NCBI GenBank assembly: GCA_945901085.1
Contig: CAMDJV010000023.1
Coordinates: forward strand, 1-55,508
Reading direction: 5' to 3'
Origin: Rhodovarius crocodyli
GTDB lineage: Bacteria; Pseudomonadota; Alphaproteobacteria; Acetobacterales; Acetobacteraceae
DNA: 55,508 nt
Part shown: piece by piece, positions 25,316 through 33,738 of the stretch
How positions within the stretch are numbered: position 1 is the first letter of the stretch
How the letters are laid out: each line of letters opens with the position of its first letter
Notes under the pieces: generated by a model
Told to the model about the DNA's origin: nothing
The model's database searches: none
What the model saw: the letters and a program-made list of their open reading frames with translations, nothing else
Made by a program: the position numbers and the translations under genes

Positions 25316-26275
25316 TTAGCCGCCCGACCGCCCCACCCTGCGGCCAATCTCCTGCGCCAGCCGCGCCTGCTCGGCCACGAAAGCGGCGAAGGCGGCGGGC
25401 GGCATGGCCACACCCTCAAGGCCCAGGGTCTCGAATTGCTGGCGCACCTCGGGGTCGCTGATCGCGCTCGCCACGGCGGCATGGACGCGGGTGACGATGG
25501 CGGGGGCGACGCCGGCGGGCATCCAGAGGCCGAACCAGTTTACCACCTCGAAGCCGGGCAGCCCGGCCTCGGCCATGCTCGGCACCTGAGGCATACCGGC
25601 CCAGCGGCGGGCGCCGGTGAGGGCGATGGCGCGCAGCCGGCCGGTTTGGACATGCTGCTGGGCGATTTGCGTGCCGACGAAGAACATATCGACACGGCCG
25701 GCGAGAAGGTCGGTCACCGCCTCGGCCACGCCGCGATAGGGCACGGAGAGGATATCGGTGCCGGTCATGCTCTTCATGATTTCGGCGGGGATATGGCTGG
25801 CGGTGCCATTGCCGGCATTGCCATAGGTCAGCCGGCCCGGATCGCGCCGGGCGAGGGCCAGAAGTTCCGGCAGGGTGGCCACGGGAACCGAGGGGTGGAC
25901 CACCAGCACCTGGCCGAAATTCTGCGCGGCCAGGGTGACATGGGTGAAATCCTGCACCGGATCATAGGTCACATTGTCATTGAAGGGTGGGATATTGGTG
26001 TGGCTGGCGGTGGTGAAGAGCCAGGTGAGGCCATCGGCCGGTTGGCGGGCGACATAGGCGGTGCCGACAAGCCCGCCGCCGCCGGCGCGATTTTCCAGGA
26101 TCACTGGCTGGCCGAGGGCGGCGCTGAGCCTGGGGGTGATGGCGCGCAGCACCAGGTCGGGCGGGCCGCCGGGGGTGGAGGGCACGACCACCCGGATTGG
26201 TCGGCTGGGGTAATCCTGCGCCAGCGCCGGGCTGGCCAGCAGGGCGAGGGCGGCGCGGCGGGGGAAGGCACTCAT
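25316..26275 (-). CDS. Bug/TctC family tripartite tricarboxylate-type solute receptor (orphan)
   Basis: A 319-aa periplasmic binding protein with an N-terminal signal (MSAFPRRAALALLASPALAQ). Family blocks are YPSRPIRVVVPSTPGGPPDLVLRAI, GQPVILENRAGGGGLVG, GNAGNGTASHIPAE and SVPYRGVAEAVTDLLAGRVD. Such receptors capture carboxylates and similar ligands. No TctA/TctB membrane genes are in the window, so it is an orphan receptor. The ATG overlaps the Gfo/Idh stop (ATGA), linking it to that oxidoreductase. Confidence 0.9.
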   Translation of the reverse strand: MSAFPRRAALALLASPALAQDYPSRPIRVVVPSTPGGPPDLVLRAITPRLSAALGQPVILENRAGGGGLVGTAYVARQPADGLTWLFTTASHTNIPPFNDNVTYDPVQDFTHVTLAAQNFGQVLVVHPSVPVATLPELLALARRDPGRLTYGNAGNGTASHIPAEIMKSMTGTDILSVPYRGVAEAVTDLLAGRVDMFFVGTQIAQQHVQTGRLRAIALTGARRWAGMPQVPSMAEAGLPGFEVVNWFGLWMPAGVAPAIVTRVHAAVASAISDPEVRQQFETLGLEGVAMPPAAFAAFVAEQARLAQEIGRRVGRSGG

Positions 26276-27279
26276 AGCCGCACCGGCCCGCTGCTTTCGA
26301 TGGAGGCCATGATGGCGCCCAGTAGGGCCACATTGTGCACGGCATCGCCGCCGGGCAGCGCCATGGGGGTGCGGGCCAGGATATGGGCGGCGAAGTCTTC
26401 CAACTCGGCGCGCTCGGTGCTGGTTTTGGGGAAGGAGATCACCTCGGGCGGGTTTTTGGCGCCGATATTGGCGCGGTCGATCTTGCAAACCCGCAAATCC
26501 CAGGTGGTGAGGTGCTCGACATCGCCGACCTCGACCCAGGTATTGCTGCCGAAGACCTGCAGCCGCCAGGTTTCGGCGCTGGCGATGACGGTGCCGAGAT
26601 AGCCGGTGGCACCGGAGGCAAAGCGGAGCAGCATCGAGGTGGTGTCATCCATGCCGAAATCCTGCACGAGGCGAAAACTTTGCGCCGTCACCTGCTCGAT
26701 ATGGCCGGCGAGGTAGAGCATGGCATCGACCACATGGACACCGCGCCCGGTCATGCCGCCGGCGGGGCCTTCCTGCCTGTCATGCCGCCAATGGCCCTGG
26801 GGGAAGCGATAGGCGCTGGGGCCGCAGAAATTGCCCTCGAGATGCAGCACGCGGCCGAGCGTGCCGTCATCGATCAGGCGGCGGATTTCGCGCAGCGCGG
26901 GCTGGTAGCGCCAGTTGTAGCCGACGCCGAGGGTGACGGAGGCATCGGCGCAGGCTTGGGCGGCGCGGGCGGCCTCGGCGGCGTTCACCCCCAGCGGTTT
27001 CTCGGAAAACACATGTTTGCCGGCGGCGGCGGCGGCGACGATCTGGTCGGTGTGCTGGCGGTGCGGGGTGGCCAGCACCACGGCATCGATATCGGGGTCG
27101 GCCAGGGCGGCTTCGTAATTTTCCAGCATGCGCAGGCCATTGGCGGCGGCGAATTCGGCCGCCTTGGCCGGGGTGCGGGTGGCGAAGGCGGTGAATTGGA
27201 TGGTGCTGCTGATGCCCTGGACATTGCGGACAAGGTGCTGCCCCCAGCTGCCCAAGCCGATAATGGCGGCGCGAATCAT
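26272..27279 (-). CDS. Gfo/Idh/MocA family NAD(P)-dependent oxidoreductase
   Basis: A 335-aa dehydrogenase with an N-terminal Rossmann motif IIGLGSWGQHL. The family signature EKPLGVNAAEAARA contains the catalytic-site Lys of the EKP motif. The C-terminal alpha/beta domain follows (GYNWRYQPALREIRRLI). Members oxidise or reduce sugars, inositols and related compounds. Coupling with the Bug receptor suggests that the receptor imports its substrate, though this is inference. The ATG at 27279 gives the compact N-terminus. Confidence 0.87.
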   Translation of the reverse strand: MIRAAIIGLGSWGQHLVRNVQGISSTIQFTAFATRTPAKAAEFAAANGLRMLENYEAALADPDIDAVVLATPHRQHTDQIVAAAAAGKHVFSEKPLGVNAAEAARAAQACADASVTLGVGYNWRYQPALREIRRLIDDGTLGRVLHLEGNFCGPSAYRFPQGHWRHDRQEGPAGGMTGRGVHVVDAMLYLAGHIEQVTAQSFRLVQDFGMDDTTSMLLRFASGATGYLGTVIASAETWRLQVFGSNTWVEVGDVEHLTTWDLRVCKIDRANIGAKNPPEVISFPKTSTERAELEDFAAHILARTPMALPGGDAVHNVALLGAIMASIESSGPVRL

Positions 27280-27345
27280 GGCCCTATGCTCTCCCACAAA
27301 GTGCTATCATCGGCACAGGGCGGGCATAGGACAACCGGGGTGGTA

Positions 27346-27468
27346 TTACCCCTGGCCGAAATAGGCCCTTTCCAGCCGGTGCGGCAGGCCCGGTTCCTGG
27401 GCCTCGAGCACCACCTGGCCTTGCGGCAGGGCATAGACCCGGGCGGAGACGGCGAGCGCCTGAAACAA
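27346..27468 (-). pseudogene. Possible gene remnant or short ORF downstream of tRNA-Thr
   Basis: Forty codons between the tRNA-Thr 3' end and the Gfo/Idh gene show strong G/C third-position bias, like the real genes here. The peptide ends QGQVVLEAQEPGLPHRLERA and YFGQG before TAA. Only a TTG at 27468 is available as a start and no Shine-Dalgarno is visible. It may be the 3' tail of a decayed gene at the tRNA. I recognise no family. Confidence 0.25.
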
Positions 27469-27510
27469 CGCTGCTGATTGGGATGAGCCCCTGACGACCA
27501 AGGGGGGAAA

Positions 27511-27585
<75 letters not shown>

Positions 27586-27694
27586 GCGCCGTGGAGTTTC
27601 GACTAGCTTTTTGCCGATGACGGCGCAACCCCACCCGGCGGGGAAACTGTCACGGGATGGTCTGGCCAGGGCGCCGATCGCGATGCGCCAGGAA

Positions 27695-27727
27695 TAAAAA
27701 AGGCCGCGGAGGTTACCCTCCGCGGCC
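27695..27727 (-). terminator. Rho-independent terminator of the MHS transporter gene
   Basis: On the minus strand, perfect 11-bp arms GGCCGCGGAGG and CCTCCGCGGCC (27727-27717 and 27712-27702) flank a GTAA loop and are followed by six T residues (27701-27696 region). It begins 21 bases after the transporter stop codon. This is the best intrinsic terminator in the window. Confidence 0.9.
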
Positions 27728-27748
27728 GATATCAGGACAGGGAAAGGA

Positions 27749-29434
27749 TCAGCGCGAGACTTCTTCCGCGTTGATGTCGTTGTCTTTGCTTTCCCGCACA
27801 AACAGGATGCCGATCACCGCGCAGGCCACGGCGATGACGATGGGGTACCACAGGCCGTAATACACATCGCCGGTCTGCGCGATCATGGCGAAGGCGGTGG
27901 CCGGCATCAGCCCGCCGAACCAGCCATTACCGATGTGATAGGGCAGCGACATGGAGGTGTAGCGGATGCGGGTGGGGAACATTTCCACCAGCGCCGCCGC
28001 GATGGGGCCGTAGACCATGGTCACGTAGATCACCAACAGGGTCAGGATGGCGATGAGCACGGCAGGCTGTTCGCGGAAGATGTCAAAGGGACCGGACATC
28101 TTCACCACTGTGGGGTTGGCCGCGACGGGGTAGCCCACCGCGGTGAGCGCCGCCGCCAGGTCGCGCCGGAAGTTCGGGTTGTTAGTGGCGTTGACAGGCG
28201 GCTGGTTGCCGACCGTCACCGTCACCGCGTCACCCGGCGTATTTTCGACGCGGTAGTTGACTGAGGCGCGGGCAAGTGCCGCCTTGGTCACGTCGCATGG
28301 CTGGGTGAAGGAGACGGTATTGGTCGGGTTGAACTGGAAGGAGCAACCGGCCGTGTTGGCCCGGACGACAACCGAGATGTTGGCATGCGCGGCTGAGAGT
28401 GCCGGGTTGGCCTCATGGCTCATAAGCTTGAAGAGCGGGAAATAGGTGACGGCAGCGAGCAGCATACCGCCGATGATGATCGGCTTGCGGCCGATCTTGT
28501 CCGACAGCCAGCCGAAGAGCACGAAGCCACCCGAGCCCAGCACCAAGCTCCAGGCGATGAGCATATTGGTGGTGAAGCCATCCACCTTCAGCACCGAGCC
28601 GAGGAAGAACAGCGCGTAGAACTGACCGGTGTACCAGACCACTGCCTGGCCCATGACAAGGCCGAGCAAAGCGAGCAGCGCGATCTTCGCGTTCTTCCAT
28701 TGGCCGAAGGCCTCGCCCAGTGGCGCCTTTGAACGAGTGCCCTCGTCCTTCATCTTCTGGAAGGCAGGGCTCTCGTTCATCGAGAGGCGGATATAGACCG
28801 AGATGGCGAGCAGGAAGGCCGAGAGCAGGAAGGGAATGCGCCAGCCCCAGGCGGCGAATTCCTGTTCGCCCACAATGCTGCGCACGCTCAGGATCACGAT
28901 CAGCGACAGGAACAGGCCGGCGGTCGCGGTGATCTGGATAAAGCTGGTGTAGAAGCCGCGGCGGCCATGCGGCGCGTGCTCGGCCACATAGGTCGCCGCA
29001 CCGCCATACTCACCGCCCAGCGCCAAGCCCTGCAGGCAGCGCAGCACGATGAGGATGATGGCGGCGGAGATGCCGATGGTCTCGCTGCTGGGCAGGAGGC
29101 CGACGGCGAAGGTCGAGGCGCCCATGATCACGATAGTGACGAGGAAGGTGTATTTGCGGCCCACCAGGTCACCCAGGCGGCCAAACACCAGGGCACCGAA
29201 GGGGCGAACGAGGAAGCCTGCGGCGAAGGCCAGCAAGGCGAAGATGTTGCGCGTCGCCTCCGGATACTGGCTGAAGAACTGCGCGCCGATGATCGCCGCC
29301 AGCGAGCCGTAGAGATAGAAATCATACCATTCGAAAACGGTGCCGAGAGAGGAGGCGAGGATGACCTTCTTCTCTTCCTTGGTCATGGGGCGGTTTGCCG
29401 CCTCCACGCCCGTGGCCATGGATGGAGATGCCAT
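27749..29434 (-). CDS. MFS transporter of the metabolite:H+ symporter (MHS) type with an inserted loop domain
   Basis: A 561-aa inner-membrane carrier. The N-terminus SSLGTVFEWYDFYLYGSLA and the motif GRLGDLVGRKYTF identify the MHS group (proline/betaine, alpha-ketoglutarate, shikimate carriers). LGGEYGGAATYVAEHAP is the second signature. A hydrophilic segment of about 110 residues (~338-450) with two Cys interrupts the C-terminal half before the last helices, making it longer than usual MHS proteins (~430-450 aa). GAGGGA lies upstream of the ATG at slightly long spacing. An intrinsic terminator follows. Substrate unknown, probably an organic acid. Confidence 0.88.
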   Translation of the reverse strand: MASPSMATGVEAANRPMTKEEKKVILASSLGTVFEWYDFYLYGSLAAIIGAQFFSQYPEATRNIFALLAFAAGFLVRPFGALVFGRLGDLVGRKYTFLVTIVIMGASTFAVGLLPSSETIGISAAIILIVLRCLQGLALGGEYGGAATYVAEHAPHGRRGFYTSFIQITATAGLFLSLIVILSVRSIVGEQEFAAWGWRIPFLLSAFLLAISVYIRLSMNESPAFQKMKDEGTRSKAPLGEAFGQWKNAKIALLALLGLVMGQAVVWYTGQFYALFFLGSVLKVDGFTTNMLIAWSLVLGSGGFVLFGWLSDKIGRKPIIIGGMLLAAVTYFPLFKLMSHEANPALSAAHANISVVVRANTAGCSFQFNPTNTVSFTQPCDVTKAALARASVNYRVENTPGDAVTVTVGNQPPVNATNNPNFRRDLAAALTAVGYPVAANPTVVKMSGPFDIFREQPAVLIAILTLLVIYVTMVYGPIAAALVEMFPTRIRYTSMSLPYHIGNGWFGGLMPATAFAMIAQTGDVYYGLWYPIVIAVACAVIGILFVRESKDNDINAEEVSR

Positions 29435-29858
29435 TATTTTTCGTCCCTCGCTTCCCAGATGGCCGTTTTCACGCGGCCCTTATGGTTTGAAATTGTGCTA
29501 ATATCGCCCTTCTACCGTGCTGGGGCGCCTGAGGAAATGCAATCTGGATAAAAAATGATTTTTTGTTAGCTTTTGTCCTGCGTCATAACCAAGCTGCCAT
29601 CCGGGCAAAGCACGGGGGGGGCGTACCAGTTTAGCCTAGATTCCATGCGCAGGCTGCATTATGGCAGTTTTTTGTCGCGAAACAACGGGAATTCGATGCC
29701 AGATGGCGGCCAAGCCGGCGCTGCCTGAGCGACCGCGCAATGCCGGCAGACTGAAAATGTTAAAATTTTTGTTATATTTACGACCAGGCCCATGCAATCT
29801 GCTGGCCTGGCGGATGGGCCAGGGCCGCTGCAGGCATGGTCGGGTCTTCTCACAGAGT
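29435..29858. other. Intergenic stretch with AT-rich patches upstream of the MHS transporter
   Basis: No convincing coding sequence on either strand. Two AT-rich patches stand out: one near 29545-29575 (a run of A then a run of T) and one near 29755-29785 (AAATGTTAAAATTTTTGTTA). The first lies about 110-140 bases before the transporter start and may hold its promoter, though I see no confident -35/-10 pair. Confidence 0.4.
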
Positions 29859-29894
29859 ATCATCCGCTCAAACGGAATGGTTTGAGCGGATGAT
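29859..29894. repeat. Palindromic element A, copy 3
   Basis: Perfect 15-bp arms (29859-29873 and 29880-29894) around GGAATG, sharing the CCGCTCAAAC core with copies 1 and 2. It is followed by the linker ACAAATAAAGGC and then element B (29912-29953), giving the most complete A-B composite in the window. Confidence 0.8.
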
Positions 29895-29911
29895 GCACGA
29901 CAAATAAAGGC

Positions 29912-29953
29912 TAGAGCCGTCTCACCGTCTTCGCTCTCGGTGAAACGGCTCTA
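29912..29953. repeat. Palindromic element B, copy 1
   Basis: Arms TAGAGCCGTCTCACCG (29912-29927) and CGGTGAAACGGCTCTA (29938-29953) pair at 15 of 16 positions around TCTTCGCTCT. The loop and right arm are identical to those at 42001-42042. It lies just beyond the stop codon of the Bug receptor gene (29969) and may end that operon. Confidence 0.8.
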
Positions 29954-29968
29954 GGCGGGACGCTGCGG

Positions 29969-30904
29969 TCAACGGTTCCAAGGCGTGGTTTGCCACAATC
30001 TGCGGTACTCGGCCTCGCGATGGGCGAGGCGGGCGAACCAGGTATCATGCGGCTCATAGGCCAGTTCGGAATAACGCTGCTCCAATTGCTGGCGGAATTG
30101 CGGGTCCTGCGCGACCACTGCCGTGGCCTCACGCAGCCGGGCCAGGATGGGCGCGGGCGTGGCTGCGGGCGCCACAATGCCGCGCTCGGAGGCCATTTGG
30201 ATATCCAGGCCGAGTTCTTTGAAGGTGGGCACATCGGGCGCGAAACGGCTGCGCGCCGCACCTGCATGCGCCAGGATGCGGGTATTCTCGGCATTGGCGG
30301 CCGAGGCGCCGAGGTTCAACCCGCTGATATCCACCTGGCGCGAGAGCAGCGCGGTGCGCATCGGCGCATCGCCGGCATAGACCACATTGGTGATCCTGGT
30401 GCCGGTGAGCGCCATGAACAGCACCAGCTGCAAATGATCATCGGTGCCCACGCCGGGGCTGGCGAAGGTGAGCGTATCGGGGTTGGCCCGGGCACGGGCG
30501 ATGATATCGGCCACGCTGCGCAGCGGGCTCTGGGCATGCACCGTCATGGCCGAAGGGTCGGTCACCAGGCTGGCGATGGGGGCGAAATCGGCCAGCTTGA
30601 ACTGCGCCGCGCGCTCGATGGGGATGGTCAGCAGCCCGGGCATATTGGTGGTGCCCAAGGTCAGGCCATCGGGCCTGGCCCGGGCCACCGCGGCCAGCGC
30701 CACCTCACCGCCGGCACCGGCACGGTTGGTCACCACGAAGGGCACACCCAACACGCGCTCCATGGCGGCGCCATAGCTTCTGGCGTCAAGGTCGGTGCCG
30801 CCACCGGGGGCGAAGCCTACCAGGATTTCTATTGGGCGTTCGGGGCGCCAGGGTTGGGCTATTGCCGGGGTGGCCAGACAGGCCAGGACTGCTCTTCTTT
30901 TCAT
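29969..30904 (-). CDS. Bug/TctC family solute receptor at the end of the TRAP operon
   Basis: A 311-aa periplasmic binding protein with signal MKRRAVLACLATPAIAQ. Family blocks are WRPERPIEILVGFAPGGGTDLDARSYG, GVPFVVTNRAGAGGEVAL and FASPGVGTDDHLQLVL. It is 50 bases downstream of the epimerase gene, with an intercistronic hairpin between, and is likely the last gene of the TRAP operon. No TctA/TctB partner is present. GGGAG lies before the ATG. Confidence 0.88.
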   Translation of the reverse strand: MKRRAVLACLATPAIAQPWRPERPIEILVGFAPGGGTDLDARSYGAAMERVLGVPFVVTNRAGAGGEVALAAVARARPDGLTLGTTNMPGLLTIPIERAAQFKLADFAPIASLVTDPSAMTVHAQSPLRSVADIIARARANPDTLTFASPGVGTDDHLQLVLFMALTGTRITNVVYAGDAPMRTALLSRQVDISGLNLGASAANAENTRILAHAGAARSRFAPDVPTFKELGLDIQMASERGIVAPAATPAPILARLREATAVVAQDPQFRQQLEQRYSELAYEPHDTWFARLAHREAEYRRLWQTTPWNR

Positions 30905-30920
30905 GTTTCTCCCTTCGACA

Positions 30921-30942
30921 CTGGGGGAATGAATTCCCCCAG
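30921..30942. other. Intercistronic perfect palindrome
   Basis: Arms CTGGGGGAAT and ATTCCCCCAG pair perfectly around a 2-base centre in the 50-base gap between the epimerase and Bug receptor genes. No T-tract follows on the transcribed strand. It could adjust relative expression or mRNA stability, or be a DNA-binding site. Confidence 0.55.
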
Positions 30943-30954
30943 GCTCCTTTCTTT

Positions 30955-31968
30955 TTATCCGTTTTTTGCTCGGTCTTGCTCTAGCCAGGCCATGAGGCGG
31001 GTTAGGCCTTCTAGCATGTGCATCTGCGGCTCCCAGTTCAACACCCGCTTTGCTTCGCCGTGCACAATATCGAAGGCACCGCCGGAGGTCAGCCGCACCT
31101 TGCCGGGCGTCTCGCCGATGAATTCGGGCTCGGGGCCGCCACCGGCAATCTCGGTCACAAGGCGCACCAATTCCAGCGTGGAGATGGGCTCGGGGCCGGA
31201 GGTGTTCACGGCCACGTCGGTGGCCGCAGCCTCGAACGCCGCCGCATTGGCCCGCGCCAGATCACCAACATAGACGAAATGCTTGGTCTCACTGCCATCG
31301 CCAAACACTTTTGGTGCGCGGCCGGCGCGCACGGCGTCATATGTCTCGATGATGTAAAGCGCATTGGCGGCGCGGTAATGCTGCCGCTCGCCATAGACGG
31401 TCGAATAGCGCAGCACGACATAGTCCTGCCCGTGCTTTTGGAAGGCGGCGCGGCAGAGCTGCTCGCCAATGATTTTGGTGGCGCCATAGAGAATGGCGGC
31501 GGGCGGCGCGCCGACGGAATGAAACGGCGTGCCCTCCACCAGATCGCCCTTGATGCCCGGGCCATAGCCATAGACGGCGTTGGAACTGGCAAAGACGAAT
31601 TTGCCCACGCCATTATGCCGCGCGGCCTCCAGCGAATTCTGCACGCCACGGATATTCACATCCATGCCGGTCCAGGAATCGCGGTCCATGTTCAGCGTCA
31701 TCAGCGCGGCGAGTTGCAGCACGCCATGCGCGCCTTTCTGCGCCGCCAGCAGGTCCGGCAGGCGCATCACATCGCCGCGGATGATTTTCAGGCGCGGATG
31801 GTCGGCGATATGCGCCAGCGCCGCATCGCCGCCAAAGGCGAAATTGTCGAAGACGCGCACCTCGGCCGCGCCGCGCGCCAGAAGATGCTCGGCGGTGGCG
31901 GAACCGACCAGCGAGGCACCACCCACGATGCAAAACATATTGCCCTCAATAGGGACGGAAACACTCAT
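30955..31968 (-). CDS. NAD-dependent epimerase/dehydratase (extended SDR) in a TRAP operon
   Basis: A 337-aa extended SDR with N-terminal IVGGASLVGSATAEHLL (a GxxxxxG Rossmann loop). The catalytic Ser region is FASSNAVYGYG and the Tyr-x3-Lys pair is LYGATKIIGE. RYSTVYGERQHY and the C-terminal helix fit the UDP-glucose 4-epimerase-like family. The ATG overlaps the DctM stop (ATGA), so it is part of the TRAP operon. It probably acts on the sugar or sugar acid imported by that system. Confidence 0.85.
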   Translation of the reverse strand: MSVSVPIEGNMFCIVGGASLVGSATAEHLLARGAAEVRVFDNFAFGGDAALAHIADHPRLKIIRGDVMRLPDLLAAQKGAHGVLQLAALMTLNMDRDSWTGMDVNIRGVQNSLEAARHNGVGKFVFASSNAVYGYGPGIKGDLVEGTPFHSVGAPPAAILYGATKIIGEQLCRAAFQKHGQDYVVLRYSTVYGERQHYRAANALYIIETYDAVRAGRAPKVFGDGSETKHFVYVGDLARANAAAFEAAATDVAVNTSGPEPISTLELVRLVTEIAGGGPEPEFIGETPGKVRLTSGGAFDIVHGEAKRVLNWEPQMHMLEGLTRLMAWLEQDRAKNG

Positions 31969-33254
31969 CGAAACACTCCAGGAAGCCACAGCGAGAGCGC
32001 TGGGATATAGGTGACCAACATCAGCACGGTAATGCCGGCGATATAGAAGGGAATGCTGGTTTTCGTCGCCTCCCACATCGAAATGCCACCCACCGCGCAG
32101 GCCACGAACAAGACGGGCCCAACCGGCGGCGTGACCAGGCCAATGCCCAGATTGAGAATCATCACCACGCCAAAATGCACCGGGTCCATCCCGAGTGCCT
32201 TCACCACCGGCAGGAAAATCGGCGTGCCGATCATGATCAGCGGCGCCATATCCATGAAGGTGCCCAGTAGCAGCAGAATAATGTTGATGATCAACAGCGT
32301 CAGCAGCGGGTCATTGGTGATGCCGCGCATCAGCGCCACGGTGGCAGCCGGCACCTGCAACAAGGCCATCAGCCAGCCAAAGGCGGTGGCGGTGCCGATG
32401 ATGAGCATGACCATGCCGGTGGTGCGCACCGCCCCCAGCACAGCCTCGCGAAATGCCTCCCAATTGAGGCTGCGATAGACCAAAAGCGTAACCAGCAGCG
32501 CATAGAGCACGGCCACGCATGCGCTTTCGGTGGCGGTAAAAATGCCGCTGCGCACGCCGGCGAAGATGATGACAATCAACATCAACCCGGGCAGTGCAGC
32601 CGCCGCCAGCCGGGCCAGCGCCCACCAGCCGGGAAAGCGTTCCGCCGGGTAGCCGCGCCTCACCGCCACCACCCAGGCGGTGAACATCAGCACCGCCATC
32701 AGCAGCATGCCGGGGATGATGCCGGCGGTGAACAAATCCGCCACCGAGATGGCACCGCCGGCGGCAATGACATAGAGGATCATATTGTGGCTGGGCGGGA
32801 TCAACAGGTCGATCAAGGCGGCATTGGCGGTGACATTGACGGCGTAATCCGGCGCATAGCCGCGCTTGCGCATCTGCGGGATCATCACCCCACCCACCGC
32901 CGAAGCATCGGCCACCGCCGAGCCGGAGACGCCGCCGAACAAGGTGCAGGCCACGATATTCACCTGCCCCAGCCCGCCGCGCATATGCCCCACCAGGGCG
33001 GCGGCGAAGGCCACGAGATGATCAGCGATCCGGCCGCGCATCATCAGATCGCCGGCGAAGATGAAGAACGGGATGGCCAGCATGGAAAATACATTCATGC
33101 CGGAGGAGAGTTGCTGCACCACAACGATGGCCGGCAGGTCCAGATAGACCACTGTCGCCATGGCGGCCGCGCCGAGGGCAAAGGCCACCGGCGTGCCGAT
33201 CAGCAGCAGGGCGGTGAAAACGCCCATCAGAATGGCGACTGCCATCTCAGCCAT
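31965..33254 (-). CDS. dctM: TRAP transporter large membrane subunit DctM
   Basis: About 429 aa with roughly 12 hydrophobic segments. Family features include FFIFAGDLMMRGRIADHLVAFA, FGGVSGSAVADASAVGGVMIPQM and LLIPPSHNMILYVIAAGG. It is the sodium-coupled transport subunit paired with DctQ. Two starts are possible: 33254, which overlaps dctQ by 8 bases, or the ATG at 33245 just after the dctQ stop. Confidence 0.92.
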   Translation of the reverse strand: MAEMAVAILMGVFTALLLIGTPVAFALGAAAMATVVYLDLPAIVVVQQLSSGMNVFSMLAIPFFIFAGDLMMRGRIADHLVAFAAALVGHMRGGLGQVNIVACTLFGGVSGSAVADASAVGGVMIPQMRKRGYAPDYAVNVTANAALIDLLIPPSHNMILYVIAAGGAISVADLFTAGIIPGMLLMAVLMFTAWVVAVRRGYPAERFPGWWALARLAAAALPGLMLIVIIFAGVRSGIFTATESACVAVLYALLVTLLVYRSLNWEAFREAVLGAVRTTGMVMLIIGTATAFGWLMALLQVPAATVALMRGITNDPLLTLLIINIILLLLGTFMDMAPLIMIGTPIFLPVVKALGMDPVHFGVVMILNLGIGLVTPPVGPVLFVACAVGGISMWEATKTSIPFYIAGITVLMLVTYIPALSLWLPGVFR

Positions 33255-33738
33255 CCACCAGGTGCTGGCGGGGTTCGGGCAGTGGCAGGCCGCGCAGGCG
33301 GCAATGGATGCGCTCGGCCCCAAAGGCGGTGATCAGGGCGCCGCCGAGCACCATGGGCAGGTATTCCACCCCGCCGGGCAGGCCGGTGGTTGGCAGCGTC
33401 GCATCCCATACCCCTGCCGCCAATTCGGTGCCGAACCACACCATGCAGGCGCCAAAGCCGGCCACCACCGCGTCACTCAGCAGGGCGAAGATCGCCGCCA
33501 CCGGCGCAGGCAGAGAATTACGCAGAATATCAAAGCCCATATGGGTGTTTTCCCGCACGCCGGCCGCAGCCGCGCCCAGAATCACCCAGCCCAGCAGCAG
33601 CATGGCCACCTGTTCGGCCCAGGCGGGGGTGTCATTGAGCACGAAGCGGCCAAACACCGCCCAGGCCACGATCACCACCATGGCCACACCGCCCAGCCAC
33701 AGCGCCGCGGTGCAGGCGCGGTGCAGGAAGCGACTCAC
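33247..33738 (-). CDS. dctQ: TRAP transporter small membrane subunit DctQ
   Basis: A 163-aa protein with four hydrophobic segments, beginning MSRFLHRACTAALWLGGVAM. NDTPAWAEQVAMLLLGWVILG and RENTHMGFDIL match the DctQ family. Its ATG overlaps the dctP stop (ATGA). It bridges the binding protein and DctM. Confidence 0.9.
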   Translation of the reverse strand: MSRFLHRACTAALWLGGVAMVVIVAWAVFGRFVLNDTPAWAEQVAMLLLGWVILGAAAAGVRENTHMGFDILRNSLPAPVAAIFALLSDAVVAGFGACMVWFGTELAAGVWDATLPTTGLPGGVEYLPMVLGGALITAFGAERIHCRLRGLPLPEPRQHLVDG

